From: Pogonophryne albipinna | Lineage: Eukaryota; Chordata; Actinopteri; Perciformes; Artedidraconidae | Length of the DNA: 64,000 nt | Direction of reading: 5' to 3' | Assembly: GCA_028583405.1 (NCBI GenBank) | Contig: JAPTMU010000050.1 | Span: 504,001 to 568,000, forward strand | Part shown: positions 24,201 to 36,019 of the stretch, piece after piece | Position numbering within the stretch: the stretch's first letter is position 1 | Layout: the number at the start of each line of letters is the position of its first letter | Notes under the pieces: generated by a model | What the model saw: the letters and a program-made list of their open reading frames with translations, nothing else | Told to the model about the DNA's origin: nothing | Database searches by the model: none | Made by a program: the position numbers and the translations under genes

Positions 24201-24870
24201 CACCTCATACATCTTGGCAATACCATCCATTGAACACCTAGTCCAGCAATACTAGCCTTTTTAGGGCTGTTTTCGACAGATGAGCGTGTGTATGCCAGTT
24301 TAATTAGTTGAGCTAGAGAACACCCCCAATTCTCCATTGTACGTCATAATAATAGCTACCATTTAGTTTGGACACGATTGCGTTAATTAATAAGGTCACA
24401 CTGTGTCAGTAAATACATGTGTGAGCTAGTAATCTGGTAGTGCTGCAATATTTACCTCTCTCTCGGCAGCTGAAGCAACTCGTTTGGTGGCTCGAACTTC
24501 ACGTTTGTTGAATTCCCGGAGCTATGGAAGCGCCCATGGTCATTAGACACGTATTTCAAAAAATAAATGTGCGTATCTCGATCGTTTACATTGGAAATAG
24601 ACTAGATAAATACTTTTCCTAATGGGAATATTGTCGCATGGAAAGCAGTTTGAAAAGTGTTTCCATTTCCCTTTAGTAGAGTATAAAAAGAAATGCCTTT
24701 AAAATAGGATGCAAGCAACACTAGTTTCTTAACCTGAATTGATAATAGACTATAATCAATTTAAGTTTGCATTCTTATACCATTTTGTACAATAATTATA
24801 ATGAATAAGTTCAAACAAACTAAAACGTACAGCTGATTAATAACGGTATCTAACTTGAGTTTTTATTATA

Positions 24871-25275
24871 TCAAAAACCTGTTGAAATGCTAATGTTATT
24901 TTTACTGTCCCCCAAAAGCGCGTCGGCAGCCTTCAGGAATGCTTTTTTCACAACTTCGCCGTCTTTGAAAGATTTCATGTGTTTCGCAAGAACGTGACTG
25001 ACACGATAAGATGCTATGGTAGCAGCCTTGCTCTTGTTGTTGGGCCTGGTGAAAATGGACTGCTGTGCATTTAGCTGTCCTTTCAGGCCCCTCCCCTTTT
25101 GGGAGCGTAGGGCAGAATTAGGAGGGAATTCCGTCTCGTAGCGTTTGTGCACTGTTTTGAAATGCCGCTCCTAAATTACCCTTCTTCGATAAAGCTACGC
25201 TCGCATTGCAGATGAGACAGATGGACTTTGAATTGGAATAGATACAAAAATAATCATCCTCCCACTCGGAGTGAA
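24871..25275 (-). pseudogene. hAT transposase N-terminus with BED zinc finger, truncated
   Basis: On the minus strand the start of this fragment gives FHSEWEDDYFCIY and VCLICNASVALSKKGNL, then, after a frameshift near 25165, HFKTVHKRYETEFPP. These are the Cys pair and the distal His of a BED-type zinc finger. It continues to NKSKAATIASYRVSHVLAKH and the segment DGEVVKKAFLKAADALL. This is the N-terminal pattern of hAT transposases of the GTF2IRD2/ZBED5/FAM200 kind. The catalytic and dimerisation parts are absent. It is the original gene of the outer hAT. Confidence 0.8.
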
Positions 25276-25615
25276 AATTATATATGTTTTGCTTCTGCCA
25301 TAATTGCGGTCTTGTGTGTGTGTGCGGACTGTCACTCCTGTTGACACCATGGTTGACACGGACAACGTTGGCGAACTAGTGCACTGCCCACTGCCCACCA
25401 GCCACGCCCAGACACATGGGGTTACGCCGGCCAATCACAAAGCTTTGATGCGTTCAAGTGCATTATTCTGGCACAGGAAGATTATGTTATCGCACATTAA
25501 CGATAAAACAGAATATTGTTGTTCTATTTTTAGACGCATCTCGCGATCGACTGGGAATCTCCCCGCGATCGACCGGTCGATCGCGATCGACTGGTTGGGC
25601 ACCCCTGCTGTAGAT

Positions 25616-26969
25616 CATAACAACAGTGACATTGGTTAAAGAAACCCTTCACCTCTCTTTACCTCTAAGCACAATGTATCTATTGTTGTTGCTGCTGTTG
25701 GTAACCTGTTGGTAAAACTTTGGAGCTGGGGGAGGTGAATGACATTCCTTTGACATGTTGAACGGCTTTTCACTGTGGCTACTAGACAAGGGCAAACACT
25801 GCCTGCCTCTCATTTAGCTTTCTGTCAGTGCTGTCGCTTTTTCGTTTTTTAGGCTGCAACTGTTACTCCTCCCTCCTGAGTTCACATTTGGCCCTGGTCT
25901 GAAGTCATAGACTGTACCAACCAGCCTAGAAGTTTTAACATTGATTGAAGGATGGAACATGACTTATGAATAATGCTGCTGTGGTTAACTGCTGACAAGT
26001 TACAGAGCTATCACCATTTACTAGCCAAATGCAAGAGTCCAGTAGATTTGCATCACTCACGTATTTTGCACCCTGCCTGCAGCTGTAATATGCCCAGATT
26101 AAGTCATCTTGAAAAGAATGTGAGGTTGGGTTAGACAACATCGGAAATAAATGAACAATTGAAAAAAGAAAAAGCTTGGGCTTCCCAAAAATGTATCTTT
26201 TTTTACTACAATCTCAAATCTTGTCATTAAACATCTATTTATATCCTGAAGTGTAAGACACATTTGTAAGTTTATATGTCAGCTACTATAATCATTTTGA
26301 AGCCCTTAAAATGTGTTTTCATTCTTATTGTCAGTGACCAGCTAGAACCACAGCAACAACACCACATTTTGGACTTGTTAACCTGCAAAGTCTCCCTTAT
26401 GTACCTTTTTAAGGGACTAGGGCCTCTGTCAGACTTTTTTAAAAACCCAAAAAATAGAATGTGGTTTAGGTTGGTCATTCAATTCATGCTGCAACTTACT
26501 ATTATTTTCACACTTTATGTAATTATCAATTGGTCTTTAAAACTGCAGAAAATATTGTGAAATGACCAATTATCTAGCGCTTCAGTGGACACATGCTTCT
26601 CTAGTCTGATCATTACTGTGAAACCCAAAGACATTTAATATGTAACGGAAAAAGGACATAATTAATCGACTATCAAAAGCAGTTTAAGAGTGGGTGTTCG
26701 ATTGATTGTTTCATGGTCACCCTTCCATGCTTTTTCTTCGGGGATGGGCTGCCCCTCCCTTGAACAGAATCAACTCTTCTCCTTTTTTGTATTGCGGATT
26801 TCAAGTTGTATGGTTGTTAAACAGGAACTGATACATTCCAGTGTAGCTCAAACACAGTTTTACCAACGAGAAACTAGTATCAACTCTTCTCATTTGTAGA
26901 ATAGAAGTTAAGGTCAGAAAAATCACCGTCATGCCATCCTGACAAAATACATATCCGTACACAAACACC
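25616..26969. other. Intronic sequence, no gene seen
   Basis: AT-rich, with no recognised repeat ends or coding signal. Confidence 0.4.
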
Positions 26970-26972
26970 TTA

Positions 26973-29056
26973 AAGGCTTCTCAATTCTCTAATTTCCCCT
27001 CCTCGACTCCTATTCTCGCGACTTGGTCCCGCCCACAGGAGATACGAGTGGAGGAGTCGAGGAGGGGAACCAAGGAGAGAGGAGGGGAAGCAGCAGGCGG
27101 TTAGAGAAATCCTCTGAGCGGTCATTTTAAAGGGACGTCCATTAATGATGACAGGAGGTACAGCAGCCCTCTGTCTGATGGACAGATGTGTTCATGACAA
27201 CTTATATATTTACTTCATTCACGGTGCGGTATAATGAGACAATAACAGGCTACAGATGCGGACACACACACATATATTTATATAGATATATACAATTTCA
27301 GAATCAAACAAGTATGAGAGCACTCTCATAATAACGTAACACAATCAGAGACTGGATATATCCCCCCCCCCACCTCTCTCTGGTCGCTGAAATGGGGAAT
27401 TGAAATTACGGGCCAAAAGTTGTATTTACAAGTATTAAAAGTAAGCATAGGACACCAAACCAACTGAGACCTGTCTGTCCGCCTCATCTACGCACTGTAC
27501 AACACGCACCTACACACTGTAGCCTACCACACACACACACAGCTCCTAAAGCATAATTAGGCTACAGCCATTGTGTATTTTATTATGTGAAGCACTAAAT
27601 GGTCTTAGAAAAATATCGACTCTTTGTTTGTAGATATCTACTAAACTAAAGCAAATGCAGAGTAATGTAGGCCTGTTATACTGAGTGATATACATTATAC
27701 ACACTGCTCTGCTTTCTGCACGGACCTCACAGCTGTTCTCACTGTAAACATCTCGTTGCGATGAAAGCAGTTACTAAAATAATATCCAGGGGATGCATGC
27801 AGAGCAGTCATTGGCTGAGATAAGTTCGGCCGTGCGTCACGCCTCCACCGTTCCCGGAAATGCATCCGCGGAGGAGCCGTGGAGGAACCATCAGTGTATC
27901 CTCGGTTAGAGCTCCTCCAGAGAGCCTCCTCGACGCTCGATCCTCGAAGTGCATTTAGAGCAGGGATGGGCAACTTTGATGGTGGTGGAGGCCACATCAT
28001 TGATGTACTGGCCACCAGGGGGCCGCAGATTCACTTGGAACACACACACACAAAAATTCCATGTGTTGTATGTAATTATTAACAAATATACCTATCTGAC
28101 ATCTTCATTGACATTTTACAATCAAAGGGAACATCCCCAAAAAATGGGAACATCCTCTAATAAGCTCACTAAACAAATATCAGTTCACAGAAATGTTATT
28201 TCATTTTTACAAGTGGCATGTTTGTATTGAACAGGTTATTAAACAGTGGAATAAAGCTATTTTAAACTATTGGAAAGCACGGAAAATGTGTGTGTATTGA
28301 GATTAAACATTAAGATGACATACACATGAAGTCATGAACACTAACCCAGACATTAGTTGTCTAACTTGAACCTAAAACACTTGTAGCCAGTCTCTGCATT
28401 CCCCTTATTCCACAATAAGGGGAATGTCAACACAGACACCTGTCAGCCCGCACTCTGCTGTTCCTCAGCACCACTCCCCCTCCCTCCCGCTGAAATTATG
28501 AATGAAAAGCGTAGTAATCATAGATAACACGGAAGGGTCCGTGACAGTTTGTTTTCATCTGATTTCAAATAAACAAAGTCTTGGTTTTAAGAATATTAAA
28601 CTTGTTTCGCCCAATTCAGATGATAAAAACAACTTTTAAGATTGTAAAGGCATAATTACAAGAGGCAACTTAACGTCACAGCAGGCATAACAACAGCCGG
28701 TGTTTCTTGTGAGGGTTTCGCCGGGAAACAAACACAATACACACAAATGCGTCACAGATTATTTCGCGGTATTTGAAATCATCTACGCAGCTCGCGACGT
28801 AACTAGGAGTCTATTGGAGGGTATCAGTACTACAAGTTTTATTTTTTTATTATTTTTATTAATTACGTTGTTTATAAATTAATCTGAGGGCCGCAAAAAG
28901 AGGAGGTGGGGGCCGCATGCGGCCCGCGGGCCGCCATTTGCCCATCCCTGATTTAGAGAAATTAGATGTCCTTCAACATGGCGCGCTGAAATTCATTTCC
29001 GGGTCACTACCGGAGGACCGAGGAGTCGAGGAGGGGAAATTAGATTGAGAAGCCTT
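26973..29056. mobile_element. Inverted-repeat DNA element with subterminal GAGTCGAGGAGGGG motifs
   Basis: The left end AAGGCTTCTCAAT and its inverted copy at the right (ATTGAGAAGCCTT) bound the element. The next 20 bases, CTAATTTCCCCTCCTCGACT, are also mirrored at the right end. The same motif occurs a third time, inverted, at about 27052-27068, forming a subterminal hairpin. TTAA precedes the left AGG, but the right flank (TCCT) does not match, so no target duplication is proven. No transposase was found. A hAT sits inside at 27961-28950. The element at 53848 is a relative. Confidence 0.75.
27961..28950. mobile_element. hAT transposon (CAGGGATGGGCAA family), 990 bp
   Basis: Ends CAGGGATGGGCAA at left and its inverted copy TTGCCCATCCCTG at right, with GGCCGC-rich subterminal sequence on both sides. 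An exact 8-bp duplication ATTTAGAG flanks it (27953-27960 and 28951-28958). No transposase frame was found, so it is non-autonomous. It is inserted in the element at 26973-29056. Confidence 0.95.
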
Positions 29057-32000
29057 CCTTGTTTCAGCCCCCCCCCCCAGGATTATCTTCCAAACTCTTC
29101 CTTCCTTCAACCAGCGCTGGTTCCTCTGCTCAGTCTCTGAATCCTGTTGCCGTGGTTACCCTTCCGTTGTACAGAATGGCATGGTGGTTGCATAATGTTT
29201 TTCTGCAGTTTGTGGTCCGCTCCACAGCTGAGTAGGCAGTGAGCACTCGGAGCCGCCCTCCCACACTTCGCTCCATGCTAATGAAAAGCTTGACCTCACT
29301 GGGGGGTTTTCACACTGAATCATACGGGACAACAGAGAGCCTCGGAGCCTGTGCTCCCTGCTGCAAAGGCAACTTACTTTGGTCTCCGCAGTCATTGGTT
29401 GAACTTCATATAAGTGGCAGTCAGTTTGACATTCTTCTATGAACATGGTGGGACTCTCTGGCTATCAAAGCTGACCACCAATGTGAAGGATGTATATAGA
29501 GTCACATTAAAAGCCTCTGATCGATTTGCGCCTTGGCCGTACTAACACCCTTCAGAGTACACAAGAACAAATCATTGATTTTAAGTGTGTGTGTGTGTGT
29601 GTATTATTTTTTTATTGTGGGATTCTCATAGAGTTTGTATCCAGAACTGGACAGGGGTTAGTGACATTGTCATTTGGGAAGATTGCAATTCGTGATCAAG
29701 GACCTATATCAACAAATAATTAATCTGTTGCACTTACTGTACTGTAGATGATAAAGTATATATCATTGACAATGTTGACTATATAAGACACATTGCAACA
29801 CTTTCAGTAGGCAATACTACAGGCTGAAATGAATATGATAACAAACAAAACATTTGAACATGGTGCAGTTGTTCCCATTATTGACCTAGGCTGTGGTGGT
29901 CCGACCTATTCTATTTTGTCCCACCATACTTTCATAAGGAACTGACTAACACTTCTCAACGGATGTTGTCAAGCGCATTTCCTCTGTGGTTATGCCGAGC
30001 TGCGCCTCAAGCGGCAACCTGGTACGCTTTAAAGGCCTGGTCAGGTTTTCCAAAAATATATTTACTATTAGTGGTTTTTAAATTGTCAAATATAGTAAAA
30101 TTATGTAAAACCTTTCTAAAGTCCACTACTTCAAAGTGCTTCTTTGTCAAAACAAGCCCTAAATATATTCAGTTTGCCTAACTAGAACATATAGTTCCAT
30201 ACACACACTCTGTCAATCAGCCAATCAATTACCTGTATTACTTGTCTTTTCAGCATGGCAGTTTTCAGCTTGGAGAAAAAGTTAAAAAGGCGTGTTCAGC
30301 AGCCTGCTTTGTAAAAGCAGTGATTGGGTATTTCAGATAACTAATGTGTCATTTGTCAGCAGTATGTTGTTTCTGTTCGGTTTGTTATCTCCTCTGTCAC
30401 CTACAGTTATTTCCTTTAGCACAAAAACACCCAAGATATTTGCAATGTAGAGGAAGTGCTAAGAGCTATCTCCACTTCAGGACGAACAGACTGCCGTGCT
30501 GAATTTGGACACCGACAGAGGATGGTGTGCAGTGCCCTCAGGCTTTATTCCTCCCCTATGAGCCAAAGACAATTTAATTAACTAGAGAAGCAGAACTGTA
30601 ATTGTAGTGACTAGGCATGCCACACCAAACAAAGATTGTTGATCTATTTCTATTCATGTACAGATGTGGATGGAAAATAAGTATGACCTTAATTCTCACA
30701 GGGGTATATGTTTGGTAAAATGGTCCTGTGGTCAAAATGTGTTGGGAGACCAGCTATCAAGGTTGAATGGTTTTCATGGAGGTTAGTAAGACCAACAGTG
30801 CATAACCAGTCAAATGTGATGCACCTTAAGCTTAGCTATTTTAACAGTTGTTTAACAGTCTCTTTCTTTCATTCTCACTTTGTCTTGAATGTTTACCCTC
30901 TTAAGTGCCAGGCAATTTGGCAGCAATGCAAAATGATTTTCATCCCCATGAAATATTAATCTCCAATGCACAGCCCATCCAAGGTTCATCAGAAGGCCTG
31001 TTTTCTTTGGATTGTCATCCAAAACACTTGGCAGTGCTGCTCTTTAAACATTTAGCACATCACCATATCCATAAAACCTGGCAGCTGCTTTGTTTTCCAT
31101 TACATTCACAGTGATGAGTTTCACTGTTTATTTGGTATCGAAACACTTAATGAATCGAGGTCATTCCCGGCAAAGTCAACAAAGTTAGGAACTTACTAAT
31201 GGACTGGCATGCCTCCTTCTCTAAGTGCTAACTAAAGGGGAGTACGGTAACACATTTCAGTGTGTATGAGTTAACTGTTTTACTTTAAAATGGATGTATT
31301 AATATCAACTTGTGTGTTTGCTAGGCGTTGGGGTGTAAAAACCTTAAAACACCTTCATTTGATCTGTTCCAGTAAGCCGCAGTGAGGTCGCTGATTTTCC
31401 TTGGAACACACTTATTCTGCTGAGACTGGTTGTTGGAGTTCTGCAAACTTAGTGTGAGTGGGCGCGTTCAAGCACTTCAGCTTGAATGCAGTTGAATAAA
31501 TGCAGTGCAGCCCGTTGAAAGAGAGGTTACAATGTACTGCGTTTGCTCCTCTTTACCATAAATTGTGGAGTAATGTTATGATTTAAATACAAATGTAACA
31601 GCTGCCACACTTGATGGCTTTCTACGATGCTGACATGGTGTTGACTGATCCCAACAGCCTATCATTGGGCTGCGAGAACACACTGCTTTTTCACAAAGCT
31701 GACGTGGATGGAGACCTGCGCCAAATTAGAGCTCCTCACTTCAGATGACTGCATTACCCAACCTGAAACATAGACCTGTATTTACTGACATCATAGAAAG
31801 ATTGAATAGGCCGATGTGAGACAGCAGTGTAGAATAGATATTTTCTGAGATTATTACAGGGATAGCCAGACTAGGATGCAAAGACAACAGAGCAAACACT
31901 TTAAAACAATCTATAGAAAGACTGTTTCACTTTGTTGTTGAATTCTGGCTATTTGGAGAGGTTGAAGCTATTTTAATCAATAGTATTGACTGTATCAATT

Positions 32001-35000
32001 GAAAATGTCAAAAATAATTAGATAATATTAAGAGCTCAAAATGATACACCTACAGAAAACTGAAGCTGAATCTGTAGCTTCCTTCAGCTTTACAGAGCTG
32101 TATAGTTTATGCTCATTGTTTAGCTGTACAACCCACAACTTCACTTTTGTAGTTTTATGTCATGGCAACATACTATTGTTTTCTTTTTGCAGCAGGCACT
32201 TGCGTATTTCCCTTAGAAGATAGTAGAGACCAACAAACCGATCTAAAAGAAAGTGAATATTAATCTTTCATACAAGTGGCCTCTCCAAATGAATAGCAAT
32301 GTTGCTCCAAAACGTCTGAGAGCGTAAATAGAAAGGGATGTGACAATAAGCAATGCTTCAGTGTCAAGCCCATGCCAACATTCTGAAAACATGACAGTTG
32401 AGTAATAAAGCACGATTTATCTTTTAATACAAATCGAAAAACGTATACCCTGAATATTTTTGACTGGTATCAAAAGTGCTATCAGTTATTGATATTTTTC
32501 ATGGTATTTTTATCAGATTCCACTACGGTGACAACACTAGTTCACATGATGCCACTTGCAGTTGATTGTGCTTGTCACTGGTCAGCAGTAACCAAAATGA
32601 ACATGAATGCAACAAGGACCAGTTTCTCTGTGGTTCGCGCTAAAAAATAATTGGTGAGATTACACTTCTGATCATCCCACTTGTGTGCCACCCCCCCCCC
32701 CCCCCTCAGTCCATGTGCATATGAGATGTGACAGAGAAGCTTTGTGTGTACGATGTGTTCCTTTTCAAGAGAGCTGCTGGCCTGCACGCTATTGTGCTTA
32801 ACACTTCTCAGCTTTTCAGCACCCTCTCAAATTTCACAGTAGTACACAGAGCCAATCAATAGCTGGCCCTCAGTAGTGGAAAATAGGTGATAGACAGTGT
32901 AGTATTGGCCACTATAGCACAAGCACAGTGTTTATGTAATCTTATCAAATGTGTGAACCATAAAAATGTTACTCAGTTTAGTCATTTTATTTGATGTGAG
33001 TGTAATGGGATGAATATATGTCAACATCTAAAAACGAATAACTACGTAATGCGACATGCAGACATCGTCTTTTATTCTTAAACCTATATTGTATGTCTAG
33101 TAGTGTTGTAGTAAATGTGAGCATTTGGTGCTCGTCTTGGTTTAATATCATTGTAAGTCCAAAACCTTGGACTGTTTCTCATGGAAAATAAACAGTGGGA
33201 ATATTTCAATGTTAATTATTTTTGTCACATCATATAGACTACTAAATGATTACTTAATCCAACAGAGAAGAATTATAAAAAATAACAATTGATCACAAAT
33301 ATAATCTTTAATACACACTTCCCCCCCCCCCCCCCCCCCCCCTCAGTTTATTGAATTTAAACCAGTTCCAGTGAAGTGTTACCTAAGAGCAGCAAGACGA
33401 AATGAGTTTGTTGTCGAGAGTTTTGTGATAAAAAGGAAATGAAAATGATGAACTTTTGGGACACGATTCCCTCTCAGCAGCCCATTTCCTTGTATCCCCC
33501 TGGTACTAAATGTCCATCTTTAGCAGTGAGTCAGTTCTAATCAATAAAGTGACAGCTGCATGGTGGTGTCATTGCTGGCAGGGTCACCAAATGCTTTGAG
33601 AAATCATTCATGTGTTTTGGTTTGGGAGTTGCTATAACTATAGAGGGGAAGCTACTTAAAAATCAAGAAAAATGAGTGTTTTCTACCATTATCACACAGA
33701 AACAGTGTGTGACGCAGTGGTTAACATATTGCACTGTTCAGTTGATCTGATGCAAGCTGGGCTTTTTTTATCGTTATACATTTTGAGGGATATGTTTTGG
33801 GGCTGTGTGTGGGGGTGGTGTTTAAACTGTCATCATATACATACATTACACTCCCACGAGTGTAGGCTGTATTTAAGGGGCTGTGATGTATAGATGGATT
33901 ATGGCAGGATTAAGGGCAAAGATTAGAAGGGCAAGTATCATACCTTCCTTTCCAGCCCGGGTTCAGTATATTGGATTATTCTGCAGTAAATGATTTACAT
34001 CCAATGCTGTCCAGACAAGCATAAGCTTGGTTATAGTGACGGCTTGGTCATCCTCTGTCTGGCTGGAAGACAATCATTCTACTGGTAAAGAACTAAGGCC
34101 AAACAATAGAGTGGTGTAGTGATGATGTGTTTTTGTAGACTGACCCCAAAGTTAGCATCGCAACGGCTCCCTCGCCAAAAAGCGACGCGTTTTTTCTATT
34201 GAATTTTGGAATGATGCAGAAAATAAGATACACATGTTTTTGATACTTATACGTTCTGTTTAGCAGGATAATCTAGACATATTTACACCACTTTTATGAT
34301 AGTGTAGGCGTATATATGAAATTGCCAGATGTAAATGTTAAAATGATATTGATATTAACGTGTTTGCCACAGGTCTTATTTTATGCATTATTCCAAAATC
34401 CAATGGAAATATCCCATTGCTTTTAATTGAAAGAGCTCTTTCAATATCAACGCAACGGGTGATTTCCTGCAGGATCACAGATGCACATATCATGGAGACC
34501 ATGTCCTAAATCAACCCTCCAGCAGAAGAAATACAGATTTCCTCGGCAGGTGGTGGTTGGAGAGTGTGTTTGGGGAGAAAGGTAGCTGCTCGTGTGTCAT
34601 CTTCAGCTGCTGTCAGCCCAAGCTGTGCCAGACAACCGGAGTTGACAACTTTAGCTTCAGACTGAGCTCATTATCACCTCATTCTCACCGAGAAGCCCCC
34701 TTCTCAGCACAACACCATGTCTACCTGTACAGCTAAAACAAAACTCTATTTAAAGAATAAATAAGGAATGCAAAGGTCTGGTTTCCTCGCAGCAATAAAG
34801 CAATATCACTAGACTCTTTCTTGGCTGCCCTTGCATGGATAATATTTCAATTTAGTAGCATCAATATTTTGTGTTTGTGAACCGCAGAAATATTTATAAT
34901 GGCTATAGGTCGTGCCACAGAGTGCTAAGTGTTTCCAACCTTGCAGCTATAATTAGCTATTATCTACTCAGGTGTCATAATCAGTGTTACCTGTGTGCTC

Positions 35001-35177
35001 AGAAATGATAAGCCACTGTACAGATGGTGGTTATCCATCAGTGCTTTGAGTGCTTCCAACTTTTATACAGAAAATAACCTTGTGAAATAAGATGTGCCGT
35101 CCTATTGACTATTTTGTGATTAACTGTCATTAGAATAACGCTTAAATCATAGTTTTCACCCCTTTTTCTATTGGGCA
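29057..35177. other. Long intronic sequence, mostly unique
   Basis: No supported exon or gene. It holds a short (GT)n near 29586-29602, a C-run near 32690-32704 and a poly-C tract at 33321-33342. A degraded copy of the MITE family also seen at 39772 lies at about 34113-34480 (GTTAGCATCGCAACGGCTCC, TTTTGGAATGATGCAGAAAA). Confidence 0.4.
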
Positions 35178-35181
35178 TTAA

Positions 35182-36016
35182 AGGTCCCATGTCATGGCCA
35201 TTTCTACTGATCAAAATTCCATTGTTGAGGTCTACTAGAATAGATTTACATCAATGTTCCAAAATCACATTGGTTTCTCATACAGCATCTCTGTATAGTA
35301 TGTGTATTCACTTTCTGTCCTACACGCCTTGTTGGAGCTCCTGTCCCCCCCCCCCCTCCCTATGAGCCCACTGTGCTCTGATTGGTCAGCTCGCCCACTC
35401 TGTTCTGATTAGTCAACCACCGTTACAGCGGAACATCAGTGTTTATGTTTTACAATGGCGTTAGCAACCAGAAAAGGACACCAGTAAAGACAAACAGATG
35501 AGAATGCTGCGTGGGGTCTGGGTGCCGTGTTGGCGGGACGTTGCGTGGCTCGCTGCTGCGAGGAGCGGACAGTGTGAGCTGGATTACTGGTGTGGTTTCC
35601 TGGTTGCTGCGTGGGGTCTGCGAGACAGCGAGACAGGCTGAGCTCCGCGGTGTCTCGCCGGCACGGCACTTTGTCTATATCCAGCATCCAGGGAAACACA
35701 GCGGGAAAACTATCTCAAACTTTCCGCTCCGGAAGCCTCGCGGGGCGGACTCCTGAGCTGCTCGGGAATCCACCCTGGCAGAGGGTGTGCCTATTGTTCT
35801 ATAGCTGTGTGCCAATTGGTCCATTTGGACGTAGTGACGTCAACCTGCCCCGGAAGAAAAAAATGGAAAAAGAGAAATCTCCAACGAGGCGTTTTGGGGC
35901 AGGATAGACGGGTCTTTTCTGTGTTAGAGTTTTACTCGCTACAGGGTGTACTTTGAGGGTTTGTGACTCTGCAGACAGGGGACGGGTAATAACCAGAAAA
36001 GCATCACATGGGACCT
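35182..36016. mobile_element. TTAA-type MITE, family AGGTCCCATG
   Basis: It starts AGGTCCCATGTCATGG after TTAA (35178-35181). It ends ATCACATGGGACC(T), with TTAA overlapping 36016-36019; one T seems lost at the right junction. Other copies are at 51009-51793, a 3' fragment at 50822-51004, and a 5' fragment from 55042. No transposase. The TTAA target and AG-start fit a Kolobok-type MITE. Confidence 0.85.
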
Positions 36017-36019
36017 TAA

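Larger units (their letters stand above)
18340..24672. mobile_element. Kolobok-like DNA transposon (TTAA target), 6.3 kb, with transposase and accessory gene
   Basis: The left end AGGGGAAAGGAAACAC follows TTAA (18336-18339). The right end, as reverse complement, is AGGGAAATGGAAACAC and is followed by TTAG (24673-24676), a TTAA target copy with one change. The inverted repeats match at 14 of 16. Inside are a multi-exon transposase on the minus strand and a P2X7-C-like gene on the plus strand, converging with 373 bp between stop codons. TTAA targets fit Kolobok and piggyBac; the transposase is not piggyBac-like and resembles fish proteins I associate with Kolobok. Two LINE fragments (20496-20815 and 23270-24200) were inserted later. 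The superfamily is an inference. Confidence 0.8.
17819..25607. mobile_element. Outer hAT transposon carrying a nested TTAA-type transposon
   Basis: Left end CAGGAGTGCCCAACC and right end (reverse complement) CAGGGGTGCCCAACC form the terminal inverted repeat. The flanks are an exact 8-bp duplication CTGTAGAT (17811-17818 and 25608-25615). A BED-finger hAT transposase N-terminus survives at its right side on the minus strand. Most of the interior is a later insertion (18340-24672). Without it the hAT is only about 1.45 kb, so it was already internally deleted or lost its transposase body. Confidence 0.93.

Noticed and set aside
35436..35907. Overlapping open frames on both strands
   Set aside because: They lie in the GC-rich interior of a MITE with no coding capacity.
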